DNA of 64,000 nucleotides from NCBI GenBank assembly GCA_902539745.1, contig CACBKA010000001.1, positions 62,001 through 126,000 on the forward strand. The letters are read 5' to 3'. This stretch comes from an uncultured Pelagibacteraceae bacterium. Lineage in GTDB: Bacteria; Pseudomonadota; Alphaproteobacteria; Pelagibacterales; Pelagibacteraceae. Numbering within the stretch: the first letter of the stretch is position 1; each line of letters starts with the position of its first letter. The notes under the pieces are model-generated. The model did not search any database. It saw only the letters and a program-made list of their open reading frames with translations, and had not been told where the DNA came from. The translations under genes were made by a program, and so were the position numbers. Of this stretch, positions 31,837-43,333 are shown piece by piece.

Positions 31837-32613
31837 ATGAAAATTATTTCCTGGAATGTAAATTCTGTAAGAGCAAGAATAAACAATATTCTTGATTACA
31901 TTAAACACTCTAAACCTGACATATTAATGTTACAAGAAATAAAAACAGAAAATAAAAATTTTCCAACTGTTGATTTTAAAAATGAGGGTTATACTTCATA
32001 TATATTTGGACAAAAAAGTTATAACGGTGTTGCTTTTTTATCAAAAATCAAAATTAATAATGTCAGCACAAATTTTATAAAAGATAAACTTAAACAATCT
32101 AGAATTATTGAAGGAAATATTAAAAATAAAAAAGATTCGATTAAACTCATCAATATATATGTGCCTAACGGTAATCCTGTAGAAACAGAAAAATATGATT
32201 ATAAAAAGAATTGGCTTAATTCTTTTATTAAAGAGGTAGATAAGACTCTAAAAAAAAATAAAAATATTATAATATCGGGTGACTTTAATGTAATACCTGA
32301 GGAGATAGATTGCCATGATCATAAAAAATATGAAAATGATGCACTGTTTAAAATAGAAATTAGAAAAAAATTTAGAGAACTTTTAAATTTAGGATTTACG
32401 GACGTTTACCGATATATTAACAGAAATAAACAAGAATTTACGTTTTGGGATTATACTTCAGGTTCGTGGCAAAAAAATAATGGTTTGAGAATAGATCATT
32501 TTCTTGTTTCAAATAATATTCTCAAAAATGTGCAAAATATCTTTATTAATAAAAAACCAAGATCTAAAATTAAACCTTCAGATCACACGCCTATTGAGCT
32601 GGATATTAATTAA
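31837..32613 (+). CDS. xth: exodeoxyribonuclease III
   Basis: ORF 258 aa; ISWNVNSVRAR, LMLQEIKTEN, GDFNVIPEEID, RIDHFLVS, SDHTPIELDI. Confidence 0.94.
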   Translation: MKIISWNVNSVRARINNILDYIKHSKPDILMLQEIKTENKNFPTVDFKNEGYTSYIFGQKSYNGVAFLSKIKINNVSTNFIKDKLKQSRIIEGNIKNKKDSIKLINIYVPNGNPVETEKYDYKKNWLNSFIKEVDKTLKKNKNIIISGDFNVIPEEIDCHDHKKYENDALFKIEIRKKFRELLNLGFTDVYRYINRNKQEFTFWDYTSGSWQKNNGLRIDHFLVSNNILKNVQNIFINKKPRSKIKPSDHTPIELDIN

Positions 32614-33811
32614 TTCTTCCGTAAATATCTTTATATCTAACAATATCGCTCTCTTTTAAAACTGAACCTATTTGTGCTTCCATAATTTTAACTGGTTTTT
32701 TATAAAAATTTTCAATTCTATGAATAGTTCTTACTGGTATGAAAACAGATTCTTTTTCATTAACAAAAAACTTTTTATTATTAAGTGTTATTCTTGGTTT
32801 ACCTTGTACAACTGACCAATGCTCTGATCTATGGTTGTGCTTTTGTAAACTTATAGATGATTTTGAATTTATGACCAACTCTTTAATCAAAAAATTATTT
32901 CCTCGAAATAAATTCGTATATTTTCCCCAGGGTCTTTTAAAAACATTCTTCTTTTTCAAATATTTTAATTTATTATTTTTAAATACTTTTAAAATTTCCT
33001 TCCAGTTTCCCAAATCTGTCCATGGAAGGTTAAGCACAATACAATTTATATCGGAACATTTCTCTAAAATAGCGTAGTCAAATGAATTTGTTGGAGACTT
33101 TAAAAAATACGTTTTATTTAAATTAATTATTTTTCCTTTTGTTCTGGCTTTAGACATAGATATGTAGCAATTTTTTAAGATTTTCTTTTCAAATTTTTTA
33201 AAATTATTTATAATTGAATCTTTTCTTGCAAAAAACATTCCTGAGTTCCACAGTCCTTTAGTTTTTATTAATGCTTTTGCTTTTTTAACAGAAGGTTTTT
33301 CAATAAACTTTACTATTTTAATTAAATGATCACCTGATTTTTTAACATTTAAATATCCATATTCTTTTGAGGGATGGTCAGGTTTAATTCCAAATAGAAA
33401 AATATTTTTGTTATTTAAGTATTTAGAATTTTTAATTAAATTTTTGTTAAAAACATTATTTTTTTCTAAAAGATGATCCGAGGGCAAAAAAAGCAGAGGT
33501 TGTTTGTTAGGAATATTAGGTACTAGGGCAGCAGATAATACAGCGGGACCCGTGTTTCTTTTAGCTGGTTCAAGTACAATACGATACTTGTTAAATTTAT
33601 TTTTTTTTAAATAAAATTTGATTTTTTTTAAATATTTTACGTTTGTGCTTATAATAGGGTAATCAAATAGAGGGTCTTTAATTCTTTTTAACGTTTTTTC
33701 AAATAAATTCCAGCCACCAAAGTTGATAAATTGTTTTGGTTCATTGTTTGTTGATTTATGCCAAAGTCTTGTTCCCTCTCCTCCACAAAGAATGATGGGT
33801 CTAATTTTCAT
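32606..33811 (-). CDS. mannose-1-phosphate guanylyltransferase / mannose-6-phosphate isomerase
   Basis: ORF 401 aa; PIILCGGEGTRLWHKS, EPAKRNTGPAVLSAAL, FIEKPS, cupin C-terminus SLQKHNHRSEHWSVVQG. Confidence 0.9.
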   Translation of the reverse strand: MKIRPIILCGGEGTRLWHKSTNNEPKQFINFGGWNLFEKTLKRIKDPLFDYPIISTNVKYLKKIKFYLKKNKFNKYRIVLEPAKRNTGPAVLSAALVPNIPNKQPLLFLPSDHLLEKNNVFNKNLIKNSKYLNNKNIFLFGIKPDHPSKEYGYLNVKKSGDHLIKIVKFIEKPSVKKAKALIKTKGLWNSGMFFARKDSIINNFKKFEKKILKNCYISMSKARTKGKIINLNKTYFLKSPTNSFDYAILEKCSDINCIVLNLPWTDLGNWKEILKVFKNNKLKYLKKKNVFKRPWGKYTNLFRGNNFLIKELVINSKSSISLQKHNHRSEHWSVVQGKPRITLNNKKFFVNEKESVFIPVRTIHRIENFYKKPVKIMEAQIGSVLKESDIVRYKDIYGRIN

Positions 33812-35530
33812 TTAAATATCTGCGTAACACTTGACTTCTTCTTTTCCACCTGGATGTGTTGATGCACCAAGATATGCTGGTCCGACTGTTTGGGCGTATT
33901 TCCAAAGTGTTCCATTTCCAAAATTAATTCTTTTAGGTTTCCACTTTTTCTTTCTTTTTAATAATTCTTTTCTTGAGAGATCAACATTAATAGTTCCTTT
34001 TTTTGCGTCTATATGAATTAAGTCTCCATTTTTCAATAATCCAATTGGACCACCTACTGATGCTTCTGGACCTACGTGTCCAATACAAAAACCTCTAGTT
34101 GCTCCAGAAAATCTTCCATCCGTTATGAGTGCAACTTTTTCTCCCATTCCTTGTCCATATATTGCAGCAGTTGTCTGTAACATTTCTCTCATGCCTGGTC
34201 CTCCTTTTGGACCCTCGTATCTAATCACAATTACATCACCTTTTTTATATTTTTTTTTTAAAACTGCTTTCAAGGCTGCTTCCTCAGTGTCAAAACATCT
34301 TGCTCTCCCAGTAAAATTTAAATTTTTAAGTCCAGCAATTTTTACTATTGCACCATCGGGTGAAAGGTTTCCTTTAAGTCCTACAACACCACCATCTTTT
34401 GATAAAGGATTGTTATAGCTTCTCATGACTTTTTGTTTTTTATTAAATTTAACATTTTTTAAATTCTCTCTCATGGTTTTTCCTGTTACAGTCAAACAAT
34501 CACCGTGGATATATCCTCCGTCCAACATTGTTTTAAGTAGCATTGGTATGCCGCCAGCCTTCCACATGTCTTTTGCTACATATAATCCACCTGGTTTTAA
34601 GTTTGCAAGATAAGGTGTCTTTCTAAATATTCTTGCAACATCCATCAGATCAAATTTTATTCCTATTTCATTTGCGATAGCTGGAAGATGTAGTGCTGCA
34701 TTTGTTGAACCTCCAGTCGCTGCAACAATTGCTGCAGCATTTTCTAGTGATTTCTTAGTTACTATATCTCTTGGTCTAATTTTTTTTCTCAACAAATTCA
34801 TAACCATCTTCCCGCTATCAAATGCATATTTATCTCTTTTTTGATATGGAGCAGGTGTTCCAGCAGAATAAGGTAGAGCCAATCCAATTGCCTCTGAGAC
34901 GCACGCCATAGTATTTGCTGTAAATTGACCGCCACAAGCACCAGCACTAGGACAAGCTTTTAATTCTAATTTTCTCAAAGCGTGTTCAGTAATTCTTCCA
35001 GATGAATATTCGCCAACACCTTCAATTACATCTTGAACGGTTATATCTTTTCCATTTAATCTACCTGGTAAAATTGATCCTCCATAGATAAAAACACTAG
35101 GCACATTTAATCTTACCATTGCCATCATTAATCCCGGTAATGATTTATCGCAACCTGCCAACCCAACTAAAGCATCATAACAATGTCCCCTAACTGTCAG
35201 CTCTGTTGAATCTGCAATTACATCTCTTGAAACTAAAGATGATTTCATACCCTCATGGCCCATAGCTATTCCATCAGTAACAGTAATAGTACAGAATTCC
35301 CTTGGAGTACCGCCAGCAAGTTTAACTCCTTTTTTTACTGACTGCGCCTGCCTCATTAAAGCTATGTTGCATGGAGCAGCTTCATTCCAGGTTGATACAA
35401 CACCAACGAAAGGTTTAGAAACATCTTTTTCTGTTAAATTCATACCATAATAAAAAGATCTTTGAAAAGCTTTCTCTGGGCCTAAAGTTGTGTGACGACT
35501 GGGTAATTTTTTTTTATTAAATTTTTTCAT
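33812..35530 (-). CDS. ilvD: dihydroxy-acid dehydratase
   Basis: ORF 572 aa; [60 protein letters not shown]. Confidence 0.97.
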   Translation of the reverse strand: MKKFNKKKLPSRHTTLGPEKAFQRSFYYGMNLTEKDVSKPFVGVVSTWNEAAPCNIALMRQAQSVKKGVKLAGGTPREFCTITVTDGIAMGHEGMKSSLVSRDVIADSTELTVRGHCYDALVGLAGCDKSLPGLMMAMVRLNVPSVFIYGGSILPGRLNGKDITVQDVIEGVGEYSSGRITEHALRKLELKACPSAGACGGQFTANTMACVSEAIGLALPYSAGTPAPYQKRDKYAFDSGKMVMNLLRKKIRPRDIVTKKSLENAAAIVAATGGSTNAALHLPAIANEIGIKFDLMDVARIFRKTPYLANLKPGGLYVAKDMWKAGGIPMLLKTMLDGGYIHGDCLTVTGKTMRENLKNVKFNKKQKVMRSYNNPLSKDGGVVGLKGNLSPDGAIVKIAGLKNLNFTGRARCFDTEEAALKAVLKKKYKKGDVIVIRYEGPKGGPGMREMLQTTAAIYGQGMGEKVALITDGRFSGATRGFCIGHVGPEASVGGPIGLLKNGDLIHIDAKKGTINVDLSRKELLKRKKKWKPKRINFGNGTLWKYAQTVGPAYLGASTHPGGKEEVKCYADI

Positions 35531-38160
35531 TTTAAACTATTTATTGTAAAAGTAATCTTTTCAATATTAATTTTTAAATTATTATAGATATTTTTTTCTT
35601 GTTCTACAATATGCTTTGGTGCGCGTTTTGCAAAGCTGGGGTTATTTAATTTTTTATTCACTACATCTAAGTCTTGTTGAATTTTGCTTTGTTTTTTTAA
35701 TAAATTTTGTCTAATCAATTCAAAATCAATACTTTTATCAAAATATAATTTTAATATTTGACCGCCCAATACTAAATTTGCCGATTGTTTTGGCATATCT
35801 TTTTTGAAGATTGAATTAATTCTCCCTAGTTTTTTAATTATTATTTCATTTTGTAAATATAGTATTTGTTTGTTTTTATCTAATTTCTCTATCGAGATAT
35901 CAACAAATGAACCTGGGCCTACATTAAGTTCATTCTTAAATGATCTCACACTTGATATTAGCTCTATAATCTCATTAACGCTTTGAATACTTTTGTCAGT
36001 TTTCAATTTCTTTAGATTTATCCAATTTGTATACATTAGATATTTAGTATTTTTTGTTTTCAATTTATTTCTTAACCACAGTTCCTCTGTTATAAATGGT
36101 ATAAATGGATGTAATAATATTAAAATTTCCTTAAAAACTTGACCAGATGTCATTTTTATCTCATTTATCTCTGACTTATTTTTAGAAAGTAAGATAGTTT
36201 TGGAGAGTTCTAGGTACCAATCACAATAAGTATTCCAAACAAATTTATAAATAGTTTTTGCGGCTTCATCAAAACGATAATTTTTAATAAAGTTTTCTGT
36301 TAAAATTTTTGTCTGAATAAGTTCGTTATAAATCCATTTGTTAATATTAAGTTTAAGATTTTTAGGTTTTATTACCCCGTTAAATGTACATTTATTTACT
36401 TTAAGAAAATTATTAACGTTCCATATTTTCGTTAAAAAATTTCTATATCCTTTTACTCGTTGTTCTGAAAGTTTTACATCTCTACCTGGTGATGCCATAG
36501 ATAACAAAGTAAACCTTAAAGCATCTGCGCTGTAACTGTCTATAAGTACTAAAGGATCAATTACATTTCCTTTTGATTTTGACATTTTTTGTCCTTTTTC
36601 ATCTCTCACAAGTGCATGGACATAAACTTCTTTGAATGGTTCTTTGTTTAAAAATTGCATACCCAACATCATCATTCTAGCCACCCAGAAGAAAATTATA
36701 TCAAAACCAGTAACTAGAACTGATGTTGGATAAAATTTTTTTAAATAATAGTTTTTATTAGGCCACCCTAGTGTAGCGAAAGGCCATAGACCTGAAGAAA
36801 ACCATGTATCAAGTACATCCGGATCTCTTTTTAAATTAATTTTTTTTTTATAAAATTTTTTTGCTAATAATTCTGCTTTATTTTGATTTTCTGCAACAAA
36901 TATTTTTTTATCCGGTCCGTACCATGCAGGAATTTGATGGCCCCACCAAAGTTGTCTAGATATACACCATGGCTCAATATTATTCATCCACTGAAAGTAT
37001 GTTTTAGACCAATTTGGTGGAAAGAAATTTGTATCTTTTTTTTTAACAATTTTTTTAGCATTGATAGATAATTTTTTTGCATCGCAAAACCATTGTTCAG
37101 TTAAAAAAGGTTCGATTATAGAATTAGATCTATCACCGTAAGGTACTTTATTCTTTATAGTTTCTTCTTTTTCAAAGATTTGTAATTCTTTCAATTTATC
37201 AATTATTTTTTTTCTAGCTTCAAATCTGTCTAGACCTATGTATTCATTCGGAGCATTATTATTAATTTTTCCATCTTCGGTAAAAATATTTATAGATTTA
37301 AGCTTTTGTCGTCTACCAACTTCAAAATCATTAAAATCATGAGCTGGTGTAATTTTCACAGCACCACTGCCCTGCTCCGGATCAGCGTAATCATCCTGAA
37401 CTATTTTTAGTTTTCTTCCAACAATAGGTAGTATTGCAAATTTATTTACTAAATCGAAATATCTTTTATCTTTAGGATTAACTGCAATAGCTGTGTCACC
37501 AAGCATGGTCTCTGGTCTAGTAGTAGCAATAGTAATTGTTTCAGATGAATTTTCTATCTTATACCTTATATAATAAAGTTTTGAGCTTACTTCTCTTTGA
37601 TCAACTTCAAGATCAGATATTGCTGTTTTTAATACTGTATCCCAATTAACTAGTTTTTTAGCTTTGTAAATTAATTTTTTTTTATAAAGATCAACAAATA
37701 CTTTTATTACAGAGTTTGATAAATTTTTATCCATTGTAAATGCATTTCTTGACCAGTCACATGAACAGCCTAGTTTTTTAAGTTGATTGATTATTTTTCC
37801 ACCATATTCATCTTTCCATTCCCAAACTTTTTTTACAAATTTTTCTCTTCCAATTACATTTTTATCTATCCCTTGATTTTTTAAATTTTTTTCAACTAAA
37901 GCTTGGGTTGCTATTCCTGCATGATCAGTGCCTGGTTGCCATAAAGTCTCATAATTGTTCATTCTATGAAATCTAACCAAAACATCTTGTAATGAATTAT
38001 TTAATGCATGACCCATATGTAAACTGCCAGTTACGTTTGGAGGGGGGATTACAATTGAAAAAGTATGTTTGTTTTTCTTTGGTTTGAATAAGTTATTTTT
38101 TTCCCAATATGAATATATCTTTTTTTCTACTTTTTTATGATTATATTTATCAAAGCTCAT
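35527..38160 (-). CDS. valS: valine--tRNA ligase (start set at MSFDKYN; ORF track extends to 38187)
   Basis: [42 protein letters not shown]. Confidence 0.96.
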   Translation of the reverse strand: MSFDKYNHKKVEKKIYSYWEKNNLFKPKKNKHTFSIVIPPPNVTGSLHMGHALNNSLQDVLVRFHRMNNYETLWQPGTDHAGIATQALVEKNLKNQGIDKNVIGREKFVKKVWEWKDEYGGKIINQLKKLGCSCDWSRNAFTMDKNLSNSVIKVFVDLYKKKLIYKAKKLVNWDTVLKTAISDLEVDQREVSSKLYYIRYKIENSSETITIATTRPETMLGDTAIAVNPKDKRYFDLVNKFAILPIVGRKLKIVQDDYADPEQGSGAVKITPAHDFNDFEVGRRQKLKSINIFTEDGKINNNAPNEYIGLDRFEARKKIIDKLKELQIFEKEETIKNKVPYGDRSNSIIEPFLTEQWFCDAKKLSINAKKIVKKKDTNFFPPNWSKTYFQWMNNIEPWCISRQLWWGHQIPAWYGPDKKIFVAENQNKAELLAKKFYKKKINLKRDPDVLDTWFSSGLWPFATLGWPNKNYYLKKFYPTSVLVTGFDIIFFWVARMMMLGMQFLNKEPFKEVYVHALVRDEKGQKMSKSKGNVIDPLVLIDSYSADALRFTLLSMASPGRDVKLSEQRVKGYRNFLTKIWNVNNFLKVNKCTFNGVIKPKNLKLNINKWIYNELIQTKILTENFIKNYRFDEAAKTIYKFVWNTYCDWYLELSKTILLSKNKSEINEIKMTSGQVFKEILILLHPFIPFITEELWLRNKLKTKNTKYLMYTNWINLKKLKTDKSIQSVNEIIELISSVRSFKNELNVGPGSFVDISIEKLDKNKQILYLQNEIIIKKLGRINSIFKKDMPKQSANLVLGGQILKLYFDKSIDFELIRQNLLKKQSKIQQDLDVVNKKLNNPSFAKRAPKHIVEQEKNIYNNLKINIEKITFTINSLK

Positions 38161-38232
38161 ACTTATAAATATTAATAATATTTGCAAACTTCTAGCTTTA
38201 TTTTTATATATAAACCTATATTAATCTAATAT

Positions 38233-38306
38233 GGCCACGTGGCGGAATGGTTACGCAGAGGATTGCAAATCCTTCTATCCCAGTTCGATTCTGGGCGTGG
38301 CCTCCA
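38233..38306 (+). tRNA. tRNA-Cys(GCA), CCA encoded
   Basis: GGCCACG...GAGGA-TTGCAAA-TCCTT...CAGTTCGATTCTG...CGTGGCC-T-CCA; anticodon GCA. Confidence 0.95.
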
Positions 38307-38322
38307 GATTGAATAGTATTTT

Positions 38323-38724
38323 ATGATTGATAAAGAAATTTTTAAAACTGCTTCAAATAATAAAGATTATGGATATCTTGATAATTACTCTCATTATTCA
38401 AACTCGAAAAGTTCTACGTGTGGCGATAATATAAAAATATATATTCAAGTAAAAAATGAGAAAGTAATTAATCTTAAATATCAAGGTAACTTTTGCATCT
38501 ATTGCAATGCGTCAGCAAGTCTATTAGCTGAAAAATCTAAAAATAAATCAGTTAAAGAAATAGTAAATTTTTTAAAAAATTCAAACACTTTATTTAAAAG
38601 CCAGAAAAATTTGAAAATCGATAAATGGTTATCTTTTAAAAAAATAATGAATAAGACCAATTTATCGAGAAAAGAATGTTTGCTTTTACCTTTAAAAACT
38701 TTATTAAAAGCTTTAAATAATTAG
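38323..38724 (+). CDS. IscU/SufU-like iron-sulfur cluster assembly scaffold family protein
   Basis: ORF 133 aa; CGDNIKIYIQVKNEKVINLKYQGNFCIYCNASASLLAE cysteine pattern. Confidence 0.75.
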   Translation: MIDKEIFKTASNNKDYGYLDNYSHYSNSKSSTCGDNIKIYIQVKNEKVINLKYQGNFCIYCNASASLLAEKSKNKSVKEIVNFLKNSNTLFKSQKNLKIDKWLSFKKIMNKTNLSRKECLLLPLKTLLKALNN

Positions 38725-38762
38725 TTGTTTTAATTTTTTAAAAATGTATGTTCTTTTTTTAT

Positions 38763-38838
38763 TCCTCGGTAGCTCAGTTGGTAGAGCAGTTGACTGTTAA
38801 TCAATTGGTCGCAGGTTCGAGTCCTGCCCGAGGAGCCA
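38763..38838 (+). tRNA. tRNA-Asn(GTT), CCA encoded
   Basis: TCCTCGG...TTGAC-TGTTAAT-CAATTG...GCAGGTTCGAGTCCTGC...CCGAGGA-G-CCA; anticodon GTT. Confidence 0.96.
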
Positions 38839-38855
38839 AATTCTCAACTAATTTT

Positions 38856-39221
38856 TTAGCCTGTTTCTTTGAGACTTGAAGAATTTCTTAATAACTGAAT
38901 TAACTTATTTTTATCTGTATCGGATAATTTAGAAAAGGTTTTGACTAAAAAAGAATAATTTAGATCAGTATTATTAAAATCATTTGAACCATCAGCTTTA
39001 TATGAGGGAAAATCTTCATAAAAGTAAGTTATTGGAACTTTTAGAAAATTTGCAAGTTGCATAAGTCTGCTAGAACTTACGCCGTTAGTCCCTTTTTCAT
39101 ATTTTTGAATTTGTTGGAATGTAACATTTATTGCGTTTGCAACTTTTGTTTGAGTTAGACCAAGAGATAATCTTCGCATTCTCAATCTTTTACCCATATG
39201 CGTGTTAAAAGTTTCTTCCAT
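38856..39221 (-). CDS. XRE-family helix-turn-helix transcriptional regulator
   Basis: ORF 121 aa; RLRMRRLSLGLTQTKVANAINVTFQQIQKYEKGTNGVSSSRLMQLANFLKVP. Confidence 0.9.
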   Translation of the reverse strand: MEETFNTHMGKRLRMRRLSLGLTQTKVANAINVTFQQIQKYEKGTNGVSSSRLMQLANFLKVPITYFYEDFPSYKADGSNDFNNTDLNYSFLVKTFSKLSDTDKNKLIQLLRNSSSLKETG

Positions 39222-39378
39222 TATCCCCTTAATTAACTCTTGAAAAGATTAAATTGAACATGAAAAAATCATTTTAAGCAACAGTAAAAATAATTTTTTT
39301 TTGGGTCTGCCTGACCTTAAAATAACAACGAAAAGGGGTTGACTTATATGATAAATATAGGACAAGATTTATTCCCAA

Positions 39379-40074
39379 TTAAAAAAAAGCATGATTTTTT
39401 AGCCTGTATTCCCATTTACCTAACTTTTCATAAGACATTTTTAACCATAAAAGACTTTCTTCTTCATACCAAAGGTTAAAATTTATTTTCTTTTTTTTTA
39501 AAGGCTCATTATCGTTAGATAAAAAATGGAATTTTAAAGCATCATGTGTTTTATCAAATAAAGTTATTTTCTTTTTTCCTAAAAATTTGACTTTTTGAGG
39601 CAAAATTCTAGCAGAAACTGCGCTAATTTGAACATTTTTATTAATAATTTCATGATTCCACCAGCTTCCAATAATATTATTACTATCTGTCTGTCCTTTG
39701 AAGGAGGAACCATCAATATCAAACAGTTTTTTATTTTTATTTAGTTTCAAATTAACATATTTTCTTTTATCATTTTGAAATGTTTCAGAAATAAAACTAT
39801 TTAATTGTCCATTTAAATAGATTTCTTGTGTTGTTGTCCTATAGTTCATTAAATCTATACCAAGTTTTTTAACTTTAAAATAACCCTTGCTTGTTACAGT
39901 TAATTTATCTTTATCTGTTTTAAAATTAAAAACATGAATGCCGATTAGTTCATTATTTAGATAAATTTCATATTCTAGAGATTTTAAATTGCCATAATGA
40001 TTAACATGACTTGATAAAAAATTAGGAAATAGAATTGAAGTAAATATTGTTAAAAATACGATAATTTTTCTCAT
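39379..40074 (-). CDS. secreted/periplasmic DUF6134-like hypothetical protein
   Basis: ORF 231 aa with signal peptide; LEYEIYLNNELIGIHVFNF...YRTTTQEIYLNGQL...ILPQKVKFLG pattern. Confidence 0.65.
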   Translation of the reverse strand: MRKIIVFLTIFTSILFPNFLSSHVNHYGNLKSLEYEIYLNNELIGIHVFNFKTDKDKLTVTSKGYFKVKKLGIDLMNYRTTTQEIYLNGQLNSFISETFQNDKRKYVNLKLNKNKKLFDIDGSSFKGQTDSNNIIGSWWNHEIINKNVQISAVSARILPQKVKFLGKKKITLFDKTHDALKFHFLSNDNEPLKKKKINFNLWYEEESLLWLKMSYEKLGKWEYRLKNHAFF

Positions 40075-40100
40075 AATTTTCTTTATGAAAACAGATAGTT

Positions 40101-40835
40101 TTAGAGTATTTGGCTTAAGAAAAGTTTTGTTCTTTCATTTTTAGGATTTGCGAAGAAATCTTTTGTTTTGGCTCTTTCAACTATCATTCCTTCATCCATA
40201 AAAACTACTTCATCAGCTACTTCTTTGGCAAAACCCATTTCGTGAGTAACAACAATCATTGTCATACCGGCTTTTGCAAGATTTACCATTGCATCTAAAA
40301 CTTCTTTGATCATTTCAGGGTCTAAAGCTGAGGTTGGTTCATCAAAAAGCATAATTTTTGGTTCCATACATAACGCTCTTGCGAGAGCTGCTCTTTGTTG
40401 TTGTCCTCCAGATAGTTGTCCCGGAAATTTTGATGCTTGGTCAGCTATTTGAACTTGTTCTAATTGTCTCATCGCAAATTCCTCTGCTTTTTTTTTCGGA
40501 GTTTTCTTTACCCAGATAGGTGCGAGCGTACAATTGTCTAAAATTGATAAATGTGGAAATAAATTAAATTGCTGAAAAACCATTCCGACTTCTGCTCTAA
40601 TCTTTTCTATATCTTTTGTTTTTTCAGATAATTCATTGCCATCAACTATTATTTGTCCTTTTTGATGTTCTTCAAGTCTATTAATACATCTTATTAATGT
40701 TGATTTTCCAGAACCAGATGGACCACACACTACTATTTTCTGTTTTTCTTTAACTTCAAGATTAATGTCTTTTAAAACCTGAAAATCTCCAAACCACTTG
40801 TTAACTTCTTTCATTTGTATAATTGACTCTGACAT
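40101..40835 (-). CDS. aapP: polar amino-acid ABC transporter ATP-binding protein
   Basis: ORF 244 aa; [36 protein letters not shown]; downstream of aapJQM-like genes. Confidence 0.93.
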   Translation of the reverse strand: MSESIIQMKEVNKWFGDFQVLKDINLEVKEKQKIVVCGPSGSGKSTLIRCINRLEEHQKGQIIVDGNELSEKTKDIEKIRAEVGMVFQQFNLFPHLSILDNCTLAPIWVKKTPKKKAEEFAMRQLEQVQIADQASKFPGQLSGGQQQRAALARALCMEPKIMLFDEPTSALDPEMIKEVLDAMVNLAKAGMTMIVVTHEMGFAKEVADEVVFMDEGMIVERAKTKDFFANPKNERTKLFLSQIL

Positions 40836-40836
40836 T

Positions 40837-42111
40837 CTATCTTTCCGTTTTATATTTTAATTCTAAATACTGACTATATTTACTCATAGCATAACAAATT
40901 GCCCAAAATAATATAGAGGCAAATATATAGCCTTCCATGGCATATCCGAGCCATTTAGGATTTGTTTTAGCCATTTGCAACATTCCGACCACTTCAGAAA
41001 GGCCAACAACAAAAATTAATGGTGTATCTTTCACCAGTGCTAGGAATGTATTTGCAATTCCAGGTATTACTAATTTTAATGCCTGTGGCAGAATTACAAA
41101 AATTTGCATTTTCCAATATCCCATTCCTAAAGATTTAGCGGCATCATATTGTCCTCTTGGTAAGGCTTGCAAACCGCCCCTTATAACCTCTGCAACATAA
41201 GCGGCCTCGAAAAGTATAATCGCTGCAATCACTCTAATGAGTTTATCTACAAAAGCGTCAGACGGTAGGAACATTGGAAACATAACAGATGACATAAATA
41301 AAACTGTAATCAATGGAACGCCTCTCCAAAACTCAATATAACCAATTGAAATATATTTAATAATTGGTAATTCAGATCTTCTTCCCAAAGCTAAAATCAT
41401 TCCTAGAGGAAAACAAAAAATTAAGCCAAAAAACGAGACAATAAATGTTAAAGATAATCCGCCCCATGCATTAGTTTCAACCCACTCAAGACCGAAAGAA
41501 CCTCCTGAAATTAAAAAATTAATAATAATAAATGCGATTATTGGATAAAGAATTGCATAATAAAAAGTTATATAATTTTTTAATTTACCTTTCATAAAAT
41601 AACCTACAAATGCAAATGCAATTAAAACAATGAATGCAGTGTTTATTCTCCAGTGAAAATCATTAGGATACATGCCGTACATAAATCTTCTGAACCATAC
41701 TTTTATATATGTCCAACAAGCTCCTTCGGTTGCCACACATGCTTCTTTTGTGTCACCAGAAATCGTTGCTTCAAGTATCATCCAATCTAAAGCTGGTGGA
41801 ATTACTAAAAGAGTAAGAAATATAATTATTAGGGTTAAACCTGCATTAAATGTATTATTATTTATATTTTGGTTAATTTTATCAACTATTCTATTACCTG
41901 AATATTCAAGCCTTATCATTTGCAAACCAACTAAACCTATTATCAAAGGAAAAAGGAAATTTAATGAGCCAGGTAAAAAAGTTAAATAATTAATATTAAA
42001 AAAACTTCTCAAAAAAACATCAAAAATACCCATGAAAATAAGAGCTGAACCTATATACAAATAGGTTTGAAAATTAGAACTAGTTGGTTTTAAAATATTA
42101 ATATTAATCAT
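40837..42111 (-). CDS. aapM: general L-amino acid ABC transporter permease (AapM-like)
   Basis: ORF 424 aa; [63 protein letters not shown]. Confidence 0.92.
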   Translation of the reverse strand: MININILKPTSSNFQTYLYIGSALIFMGIFDVFLRSFFNINYLTFLPGSLNFLFPLIIGLVGLQMIRLEYSGNRIVDKINQNINNNTFNAGLTLIIIFLTLLVIPPALDWMILEATISGDTKEACVATEGACWTYIKVWFRRFMYGMYPNDFHWRINTAFIVLIAFAFVGYFMKGKLKNYITFYYAILYPIIAFIIINFLISGGSFGLEWVETNAWGGLSLTFIVSFFGLIFCFPLGMILALGRRSELPIIKYISIGYIEFWRGVPLITVLFMSSVMFPMFLPSDAFVDKLIRVIAAIILFEAAYVAEVIRGGLQALPRGQYDAAKSLGMGYWKMQIFVILPQALKLVIPGIANTFLALVKDTPLIFVVGLSEVVGMLQMAKTNPKWLGYAMEGYIFASILFWAICYAMSKYSQYLELKYKTER

Positions 42112-42112
42112 T

Positions 42113-43264
42113 TTATTTTTCTTTAATTGCTATTTTTTTGTTGTACCAATTCATTAAAATTGAAATTGATAAGCTTAAGGTTAAATAAGTTAACATTGTT
42201 ATTGAAACTATCTCAATTGCTCTACCTGTCTGCATTAATGCTGTACCAGCAAAAACCAAGACAAGATCAGGATATGCTATAGCTGCTGCTAACGATGAAT
42301 TTTTAGTTAAATTCAAATATTGATTAGTAGTTGGTGGAATAATTATTCTTAGGGCTTGGGGCATTATAACAAGTTTGAGAATTTGATTAGGTGTTAACCC
42401 AACTGAAGCTGCAGCTTCTTTTTGACCTTTGCTTATTCCTTGAATACCTGCCCTTACACATTCTGCAACAAAAGTAGCGGTGTATAGAGATAAAGCCAAT
42501 ACTAACGCTATTAATTCGGGTGGAACACTTATGCCTTCAGCGTATATAAAAGACGTTTTAGACAATTGTTTTAAAACTGGAAATGTAACATCTAATTGAA
42601 CCATTCCAGTTATAAATGTTATCGCTGGAAATATTAATAGTAATCCAACTGAAATCAAAAGAACTGGAAGCTGTTGACCTTTTTCCTCTTGTAATTTTCT
42701 CGCATAATTTCTTATAAAAACAATAGAAATTATTGAGGCTAAAATTGAATAAATAAAGATATCAAAATTTTCCCATAATAAACGTGGAATATAATAACCT
42801 TTAACGGTTAAATAAGTGACGCCAAATAGAGGTTCTGTATTTTCAGGTAAAGGTAATGCTCTTAAAGCAGCATAGTACCAGAAAAATATTTGTAATAGCA
42901 ACGGAACATTTCTAAAAAATTCAACATACCAAGCAGCAGTATTTCTTATCAAATAATTTGGAGACAATCTTGCTATACCAACAATTACACCAATTATAGT
43001 GCAAAAAATTATACCTAAAACTGAAACTAAAATAGTGTTTAATAATCCAACTAAATATGCTTTTGCATAGGAATGAGAACCATCATATTCTATTAATGAA
43101 AATTGAACATCGAATGACGACTCTTGATTTAAAAATCCATAACCGAAATCAATACCTCTCTCTTCCATGTTCAGTTGTGCATTAATAGTGAAAAAGCCTA
43201 TCACTGCTAACACAAATAACAGTGTTAATAATTGAGGAATAATGCTCTTAATTCTATAATTCAT
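42113..43264 (-). CDS. aapQ: general L-amino acid ABC transporter permease (AapQ-like)
   Basis: ORF 383 aa; EFFRNVPLLLQIFFWYYA, TATFVAECVRAGIQGISKGQKEAAASVGL. Confidence 0.92.
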   Translation of the reverse strand: MNYRIKSIIPQLLTLLFVLAVIGFFTINAQLNMEERGIDFGYGFLNQESSFDVQFSLIEYDGSHSYAKAYLVGLLNTILVSVLGIIFCTIIGVIVGIARLSPNYLIRNTAAWYVEFFRNVPLLLQIFFWYYAALRALPLPENTEPLFGVTYLTVKGYYIPRLLWENFDIFIYSILASIISIVFIRNYARKLQEEKGQQLPVLLISVGLLLIFPAITFITGMVQLDVTFPVLKQLSKTSFIYAEGISVPPELIALVLALSLYTATFVAECVRAGIQGISKGQKEAAASVGLTPNQILKLVIMPQALRIIIPPTTNQYLNLTKNSSLAAAIAYPDLVLVFAGTALMQTGRAIEIVSITMLTYLTLSLSISILMNWYNKKIAIKEK

Positions 43265-43277
43265 CTTTTCTTATGTA

Positions 43278-43309
43278 TAAAAAAAAGGGCCAGATAAATC
43301 TAGCCCTTT
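43278..43309 (-). terminator. Rho-independent terminator/attenuator-like hairpin between aapJ and aapQ
   Basis: Minus strand AAAGGGCTAGAT-TT-ATCTGGCCCTTT followed by a T-tract; 12-bp stem with one wobble. Confidence 0.75.
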
Positions 43310-43333
43310 CTTTTTAGTAATAATTATTAGCAA

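Noticed and set aside
39222-39378. Spacer between the XRE regulator and DUF6134-like gene containing GGTCTGCCTGACC and a TTGACT-like -35
   Set aside because: Short 4-bp stem with poor promoter spacing and no plus-strand gene downstream; insufficient evidence for an sRNA
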